Positions 57,575 through 64,000 of a stretch of 64,000 nucleotides of DNA are shown piece after piece. Numbering within the stretch: the stretch's first letter is position 1; every line of letters starts with the position of its first letter. The notes under the pieces were generated by a model. The model did not search any database and had not been told where the DNA came from. It saw only the letters and a list, made by a program, of their open reading frames with translations. This DNA comes from Dillenia suffruticosa (taxonomy: Eukaryota; Streptophyta; Magnoliopsida; Dilleniales; Dilleniaceae). Position numbers and translations under genes: made by a program. The DNA is taken from the NCBI GenBank assembly GCA_033439265.1, contig JAVTVX010000002.1, positions 15,217,674-15,281,673 of the forward strand, read 5' to 3'.

Positions 57575-60500
57575 ATGGACGCGTTCGCTTCGTTCTTTGA
57601 TTCTCAGTCGGCTTCTCGTGATCGCTGGAATTACGATTCTCTCAAGAACTTCCGCCAGATCTCTCCTCGTGTTCAAACTCATCTTAAACAGGTTCCTTTC
57701 TCTCTCTCTCTCTCTCTCCCCCACTCGAATTTGATGGTTTTTTTTTTCTTGTTGAGAAATTTGAGTGATCGGCATGAGAATTGAAGCGATTTTGTTTTTC
57801 TTCATTCGTGTGAAGATTTGATTCAATTAATTCGTAGAGAGTTTCTTTGAGGAATTTGATGCACGATCAATTAATTAGTAAATTAATTTGGGTTTGATTT
57901 TCTTTTATTTTAACCTTATTTTCTTGGTGACGATATCAGGGTATATGGTATTGGCTCTCAAGAAATTATAAGGCTTGTATGTTCTTTACGGTTTCTGAGA
58001 GTTTGTATTGTTGTAGTTGTTCCTGATTTTCTTTGTGGGTATAAAAGAATTTTTAAAAGATTTTTTGTTTTCAAAAATGTAAGCAACGTTTTTACTTGCT
58101 TATTGAATGTGGTTTGAGGATTATATTTCACGATATAACATACAGAGCTTTTGATTTCTAATGTGCCATGTTTTCTTGGAATCTGAATTACGTTTGCGTC
58201 TTGATTTTCAAGAATTTCTAACGCTTTTTGTATTCATTGTGCTTCCTGTGAATGTGCTGTGTCGTGGTTGATTTCATTTTCTTAGTCGGTGTGAGAAGAT
58301 CATGAAAAATAATCTTTGTTTTTCTAATTGTGGTTCTGTGTTTGTGCTTGTTTAAGTGAATGTTCATTTTGGTTCTTGTAGGTTTATTGGACCTTATGTT
58401 GTGCACTGTTTGCTTCGGCTGCCGGTGCTTATCTTCATGTCATTTGGAACATTGGTGGTTTCCTCACCACTCTGGCATGCATGGGAAGCATCGCATGGAT
58501 GCTTGCCACTCCTACGTATGAAGAGGTATTTATTTGTTTGTGGTTCGCGATTTTCACCATTGTGTGTTGTCTAAAAGATTATTTCTTTGTTTCTGATTAG
58601 CCCTTCCTTGCTCTTCACTTTCTCTAAGCAGAATAAGAGGGTTGGTCTTCTGATGGCTGCTTCGTTTTTTGAAGGGGCTTCTATTGGTCCTCTCATTGAC
58701 TTGGCCATCGAAATTGACCCAAGGTATCTCTTTCGTTTCCTTGCTCTTTTATCTTTTAACAAGAAGCAAATTTATCTTTTTGGCCCAGCTGGTTTCTTTA
58801 GTATAATCCTGTAGGCAGTCTAGTTTTTGTTTCTGGTTGTTTGTGGTTCTGTTTTATATTTTATTTTATCTTTGAGAATGCAGAACTTGCACCCTGTTTA
58901 TTGGTTGTTATCTGCATTGTTGTCCTTTGTTTATTTGTTATGTGGTGTCCTATGGTTAGTATTTCTAGGTATCTAGAATACACGCAGTAAAGAAGTATAA
59001 AATTCTTATACTAATTAATGCCTTCTTTGTTTGGAGGTACCTAGAGTGTCATTATGTTGAAGGCTTGTATTGCAATTTTCGATTTTAGTTTTTGTTCTTC
59101 AAAACCAATTACGTGATTTCATGATTTGCATAATGATGATGTGCTCTTTCTATCTTGTTATTGTGGTTCTAACATCCTTTGTCAATTTTTGTCTACACAT
59201 TTATTCCTGAAATATGGTTTAAGGACACTTCTGGAAATGTGTGGACACATCTTTTGAATATGACACACAATAACACGTTTGACTTTGCTGAATCATGTAT
59301 GTGTCTGCCATAATTACTGGGATGGACACTTCCGCATCTTTTGCACACGCCACATCATAATGCTTTTTGTAATTTAAAAAAATGGTTTACATGCTGTATG
59401 ACTTTCCTGAATCATGAGTCCGTGCCATAAGTACTGATCCTTGTATCCCCTCCCCCCGGGGGTCTGTATCTAGACTGTGCAAACTAAAGCGTGATTTTTG
59501 AGCACACTAGATTATTGAAATGGGTGATCTGAACTCAGTATAGGTGTGTAGTTGTTCACACAATACAGTCCATTTAAAAAAGAAAAAGTTTTTAGTCTAG
59601 TTAGTAATTATGATGTCTAATACTTGTTTTTCTTTTCTATTTTATTTTAGTATTGACAAGGATTACTTTTTGGTTTTTTTTTTTTTATACAACTGTTTTG
59701 GTGAAAACCAACTTGAGTGAAAGCAAACGATTATAAGAAATAGTAGCCTAAGTATCTCAATCTACCCCCCAGTGATGCATACAAGGAAAGGTAAGGCAAC
59801 CCGTACCATGTAGCATAACGAACCTTCCGTGCTTTGTAACTCATGAAATATACCATTAGGAGGAAGCCAAGGCATTTGAAATAGTATGATTTATCTAGTA
59901 ACCCAAATATCTAAGTAGCGTATACCTCGCATGCTGCCTGCTTGGAAGGTTGCATACCATTCTCGTATACTTGGTATCACATAGTAGAATGAATGATCCA
60001 TGTAATATTTGTGCTTTGTATACCAATGGGAGGATGTCGATGCATTTTGAATGGTATGACTTGGCTAGTGTTGGCATTGTGCGAAATGTGCATTTATATG
60101 TTGTTTGGGTGGGTTTTGCCTTGGTGGTCAGATTTTATTACTTGCTGGCTTTTATTCGTCAATCTGGTGATTGCCTGTGTTCTAGTACGAACTGGACTTG
60201 ATTTGCATGCGGGTAACTTAGAAAGTTATAATCTTCCGCAGCATTCTAGTTAGTGCTTTTGTTGGGACTGCGGTGGCCTTTGCTTGTTTTTCGGCAGCGG
60301 CTATGTTGGCTAGGCGCAGAGAGTATCTGTACCTTGGAGGCCTGCTTTCCTCAGGTGTCTCCATCCTTTTCTGGTTGCACCTAGCCTCCTCTGTTTTTGG
60401 GGGTTCCGTGGCAATCTTCCAGTTTGAGGTATAAATGCTTTCTAAATCCTTGTTTTTCATTCTCGTGGTATGCAGTATATCCTAGATATCAGTGGTATGA

Positions 60501-60848
60501 CTTGGTTTCTGCTTTTATAGCTTTATTTTGGCCTCTTGGTGTTTGTTGGCTACATGGTTGTCGACACCCAGTACATAATTGAAAAGGCGCACCTTGGGGA
60601 CCTAGACTATGTGAGGCATGCTCTTATGCTCTTCACTGACTTTGCTGCTGTTTTTGTCCGGATCCTCATTATTATGGTGAGTAGAGCTAATTTGCTTGAC
60701 AAAGTGTGGTTTTTATTTGTATAGTTTCTCAGGCGTAGTTCTGCATAAGCTTACCTATCATTTTTCTCTCTCTCTCTCTCTCTCTCTCCCCGTATAGTTG
60801 AAGAATTCATCTGAGAAGAGTGAGAAGAAGAAGAAGAGGAGGGATTGA
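57575..60848 (+). CDS. BI-1: Bax inhibitor 1 (BI-1, TMBIM family)
   Basis: Six exons: 57575-57691, 58382-58525, 58632-58723, 60242-60428, 60521-60676 and 60798-60848; 747 nt, 248 residues, matching plant BI-1 (about 247). The order of landmarks is M-D-A-F-A-S-F-F-D-S-Q; V-Y-W-T-L-C-C-A-L; R-V-G-L-L-M-A-A-S-F-F-E-G-A-S-I-G-P-L; A-M-L-A-R-R-R-E-Y-L-Y-L-G-G; G-Y-M-V-V-D-T-Q and I-I-E-K-A-H-L-G-D. The lysine-rich C terminus ends K-K-K-K-R-R-D. There are six or seven membrane spans in the ER. BI-1 restrains ER-stress-induced cell death, partly through calcium handling and interaction of the C terminus with calmodulin and other partners. The conserved Asp of V-V-D-T-Q and the charged C-terminal tail are intact. 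Intron 1 begins CT-rich soon after its donor, and intron 5 uses a CT microsatellite as polypyrimidine tract. Confidence 0.96.
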
Positions 60849-62260
60849 GTCCCTGAAAGGCTAACTGTGAAGGGTTTGATTCTAACACGGTCTTCTGCAC
60901 AGATTGGGGCAACACGGTCTTCTGCGCAGATCGGGGCTTCTTGTCCGTGAAAGAATTAAACACTTTTTGTTATTTTTGAAAGCATAGTAGTGTTAAACTC
61001 TGTTTCGTAATGTGCATAGAATTTGGTTTTGTATTTGACAGACCATGTGAGATTTTCACTCCAGTTTCGTCTTTGAAACCATATAGGTGTAAATTGCTGG
61101 CTTTGGTTCTTATGGTTTCTGGATTCATGAATAATTTTTTTTTTCTTAACGTTCTATTTAGCAGAATTAGCTGTTTGGACCATTTTTCATTATTTGTCTG
61201 CTAAGTTAAGTATTTGGTTAATCGTGTATGAAATTTGGTGGTTAATGACAGTATGTAGTGTTGCGCATAGCATAGCTGTTCTCGTGTGGCTATTTGTTAT
61301 ATTTCTTCGTGTGGATCGCTAGTAGCCTATATGTTCGATTCGGAGCAGCAAGTGACAATTGCTCCACCATCATCATGGAAAGGCAGAATAAGCAATACTC
61401 TGGTGGTGAGTTAGGAGAGATTTATTACAATTTGAGGGAAAACCATCGTCGTTGCCATTTGGTCTCAACACCTTAAGGTCGACTCAAGTGGTAAGACGTT
61501 GATTACCTTCCAAGCTCTTGATTCCAATTTCTTTGAAGTTGCTTAACAAACTCCGCTTTTGTTGCCATTGCCTTCTCAATCTCTTAAATCTACTCGCCTC
61601 CTCTACCAGGTGGTGCTTTGTATTGACCGTGCAGGGCTTTTAGGTCAACAAAATTCAATGGTCCTCGTTCCCTGTGCCTGTCACGATGTGACGTGCACAA
61701 ACGGGCATGATTTTGTTCCATTTTTTTGTTTTTGTAATATTTAATCTTATATTCTGTTACACTGATTTATTTAAGGGAATTATCTTTCCAATAAAAGTTT
61801 TTTCATATCTAAATAGTGATTCGAACTTGAAATCTTAGTTAAGAGACCTACACCCTCCCAACGATGTTGTTCAATTTTTTAAATTTAATGATTTTTGATT
61901 TTTTCTTTTGAAAAATATTTAATAATTATATTAAATTTTACTCAGATGAATTGAGTTTTCGGGGGAATAAATCTTTTTTTATGTTTATTTTTATTATTAT
62001 GATTTGAATTTGAGATTTTACTTAATGTACCTCGTCGCTGAACCAGCTGGGCATCATGAGTTGTTCCAGTGTAGTTGCCCTCTCGAGGCTTGATTTTGGT
62101 CCTAAATGGGTCATTCTGCGTCTCCTTCCTCGTAGTATCTTTAGTGCTGCTGTGGCCCCTCCCTTACGTAAAAATAATATTATAATGAATTATTTTATAA
62201 TATTTTCTTTATATTCCACTTGTTCTCTATTTCTGTTCCGAAGTAATAAAGTTCTCTTTT

Positions 62261-62543
62261 AAAGAAATTGAAACCGAGATGAGAAACTACTACAATCAAG
62301 AACCATTTACTGATGTGGGTTGATGGTTGGTTTAACTGGATGTAGGGTTAAGTACTCTTAAACATGATCGAGGTTCAACTCTCGTTGGGAGTTTCAGATC
62401 CTCATGTGTATAGAGCGTTCTCCATTGGAAGACCCGTCCTCCGAAAGAAACCACTACAACAATCAGTCCGGATTAGTCAGAACGAAATTTCAGATATCGG
62501 GTGGTATCCAACATACAAAAAAAAAAAAAAGAAATTGAAAACC
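62261..62543 (+). mobile_element. SINE, family C, plus orientation
   Basis: It contains box A-like TGGTTTAACTGG (62326-62340), box B-like GAGGTTCAACTCTC (about 62370-62383), the core CCGGATTAGTCAGAACG, CAGATATCGGGTGG and an A tail (62517-62530). The tail is followed by AAAGAAATTGAAAACC, nearly identical to AAAGAAATTGAAACC at 62261-62275, a candidate target duplication. This is the most complete copy of family C in the window. Confidence 0.78.
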
Positions 62544-62726
62544 ATTTTGGAGAAAACGGACTAAATCCCTTCTGTTGTTTGGCCCAATGGTAGTGGGCTC
62601 TGAATTCTGGCCTAAATAATAACAACAAATATTCCCCTTATTTCAGCTCAACAAGGAACGGCCCAAATTTTGTCCAGATGGGAGCCCAAAGTATGGGCAT
62701 TACACCATAGATTGAACAGCTTGTGG

Positions 62727-62957
62727 GCCGAAGCCACATTTTTTTTTGTGCCCCTAGACTCGATCCACCACATGGTGTCTGGAGATTCGTCCCGACTAAT
62801 TCAGATTAACCCGACTAAGATCTTTCTTAGAAAGATAGGGGTCTCCAAACATAATTGACTCCATGCTCAAGTTACGAGTCAAACTTGTGATCTTAATTAA
62901 GAGGAACAGCAATCTATCCACTACACCAACTGTCCATCGGTGCCGTGGCTACATTTT
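62727..62957 (-). mobile_element. SINE, family B, with imperfect 16-bp target duplication
   Basis: GCCGAAGCCACATTTT (62727-62742) and GCCGTGGCTACATTTT (62942-62957) match at 13 of 16 positions. The minus strand reads GACAGTTGGTGTAGTGGATAG (box A region), AAGTTTGACTCG (box B), AACTTGAGCATGGAG, CGGGTTAATCTGAATTAG and an A run. The blocks GACAGTTG, CTTGAGCATG and GGxTTAATC are shared with the element at 17210-17425. The mismatched duplication suggests an older insertion than that copy. Confidence 0.75.
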
Positions 62958-63646
62958 GGGGTACGAGTGTGAAACCCTTTGAAGATTATGTCACGCTAAC
63001 ACATGAAAAATGAATTTTGCATAAATATCAAACTGAATGTATTGTTTACAAGTAACCTCACGTCATGAACACCACTTTTTTATTTTAATTTTTTAATAAA
63101 ATTCATAAAGGAAATTATGATGTCTCTAATAATAGAGACTAGGTGCCATTCTTTTACATCTAAGATTTAGAAAGAGGGAGGAGGCAAAGGTGTGCATAGG
63201 ACGATTGAGATTAGTTTTATCGATAAATTCGAACCAAATCAAACTTGATTGGTTCTACAAAATTTAATACCAAGCTGACCCAATACACTGACCAAACCAG
63301 CTAAACTAAATTATTTAAAAACGGGTTGGTTTAGCTTGATCTATCAATTCTTTTATCTTAAACATTTTATGATTTAATTTTTATTATAAAGTTTTTGATA
63401 ATCGATCATTTAATAATTCTATTGAAAAATAGTAAAATTATAGAAGAAACCAAAAAGAGTTAAAAGTAAAATGAAGTTTAGAGAAATGGTTTTATAATAA
63501 AAGAAACTATAGAGGCAAGTTGAGTAGAGACTATAGAGCTTAAGAGATGGTGAAAAAATAGTCATGCTCCTTTTCTTCAGGAATTTGAAAAGATAAAACT
63601 GAATTATGATAGAAGGAATGAGTTAATTGCAACTCATTATAGAGAT

Positions 63647-63695
63647 AGAAGAAAGAAAATTATAACCAAAAAAAAAAAAGAAGAAAGAAAATTAT
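63647..63695 (+). mobile_element. ultra-short retroposition scar with perfect 17-bp duplication
   Basis: AGAAGAAAGAAAATTAT occurs at 63647-63663 and 63679-63695. The insert is AACC followed by an A run. This is the same pattern as the scars at 30629 and 30891, but the target is A/G-rich, so slippage is a somewhat better alternative here. Confidence 0.6.
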
Positions 63696-64000
63696 TTTGA
63701 GTTAAATGAGAGTGGTCGATTGGTACATAGTAACTGCAATGATATCAAACCGTTCATCAGTCAAATATTCTATCCCTTTAATCAAAAGTTTCAAGTTCGA
63801 GTTTTAAAAATTATAAAAAAGAATTTGAAAGAACTAATCCCTAAAATGAACCCCATAATATTTGAATTGTATTAGTCAGATAAATCCCAGATGCTGATAC
63901 TGAAAAAAAAAAACTGTACTAAAAAATGTAAAAAGGAATTAAATGAAAACAAAATCTTAAAGAAATATAATTTGACAGTTAATGCATGGATAGTCTCTTT

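Larger units (their letters stand above)
60849..64000. other. gene-free, SINE-rich region
   Basis: The BI-1 3' UTR occupies the beginning (ACACGGTCTTCTGCGCAGAT-like sequence is duplicated at about 60886-60930). Two SINEs and one retroposition scar are listed separately. Further tRNA-like patches with a box B-like motif occur near 61811-61880, 61985-62060 and 63716-63790, but their ends cannot be defined. No coding sequence is supported. Confidence 0.5.

Noticed and set aside
58218-58762. Minus-strand frames within BI-1 introns and exons
   Set aside because: Shadows of the plus-strand exons; no family resemblance.
61811-62060. Two further tRNA-like patches (box B-like AAGTTCGAATC and AATTCAAATC on the minus strand) as SINEs
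   Set aside because: They resemble SINE heads, but I could not find tails or target duplications, so I left them as a note in the region entry.
63716-63840. Possible SINE with CAAGTTCGAGT and a short A-rich end
   Set aside because: No target duplication, and the homology to families A-C is too weak.

Overview
This window is nuclear DNA from a flowering plant, almost certainly a eudicot. The evidence is GT-AG split genes with short AT-rich introns, a pentatricopeptide-repeat DYW protein, a chloroplast ribosomal protein with a transit peptide, an arabinogalactan protein, many CT/GA microsatellites and several tRNA-derived SINE-like insertions. I cannot name the species. There are no operons; each gene is an independent transcription unit. 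Exons were placed by hand from splice signals, reading-frame continuity and recalled protein families.

Layout. 1-3.8 kb: gene-poor, with a decayed F-box gene. 3.8-5.8 kb (-): intronless PPR-DYW organelle RNA-editing factor. 7.2-10.4 kb (-): eight-exon RABD2/Rab1-type GTPase. 10.6-14.7 kb: gene-free, with two small retroposon-like insertions and about 1 kb of extremely T-rich degenerate repeat. 14.7 kb (+): 77-residue single-span membrane protein. 15-17.9 kb: repeat-rich, with one clear SINE. 17.9-19.7 kb (-): five-exon plastid-type FAD monooxygenase. 20.4-21.9 kb (+): broken BAHD-like acyltransferase gene. 22.6-23.2 kb: about 600-bp inverted-repeat element carrying the 5' end of an SWC4/DMAP1 gene. 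23.8-28.1 kb (+): seven-exon gene of unknown function. 29.4-29.8 kb (-): small basic protein of unknown function. 32.3-32.9 kb (-): classical arabinogalactan protein. 33.8-34.3 kb: LINE 3' end with a 37-A tail. 38.3-38.9 kb: recent 272-bp tandem duplication. 39.2-41.9 kb (-): glycerol-3-phosphate transporter-type MFS carrier. 44.0-48.2 kb (+): plastid ribosomal protein bL19. 50.5-56.0 kb (+): VAP27-type ER membrane protein. 57.6-60.8 kb (+): Bax inhibitor 1. 61-64 kb: SINE-rich gene-free DNA.

The genes do not form one pathway. Several act in the secretory/endomembrane system (RABD2, VAP27, BI-1, AGP) and others in plastids or mitochondria (PPR-DYW, bL19, FAD monooxygenase, possibly the transporter). 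I attach no meaning to this grouping.

The most interesting material is in the mobile DNA. (i) The gene-fragment-carrying element at 22.6-23.2 kb. (ii) At least four, probably five, ultra-short retroposition scars: target duplications of 15-19 bp around an inserted poly(A) with only about 4-9 other bases. (iii) A SINE superfamily whose copies share a 3' core resembling CCGGATTAATCAGA. (iv) CT tracts at gene 5' ends, in three genes starting inside intron 1 at or just after the splice donor.
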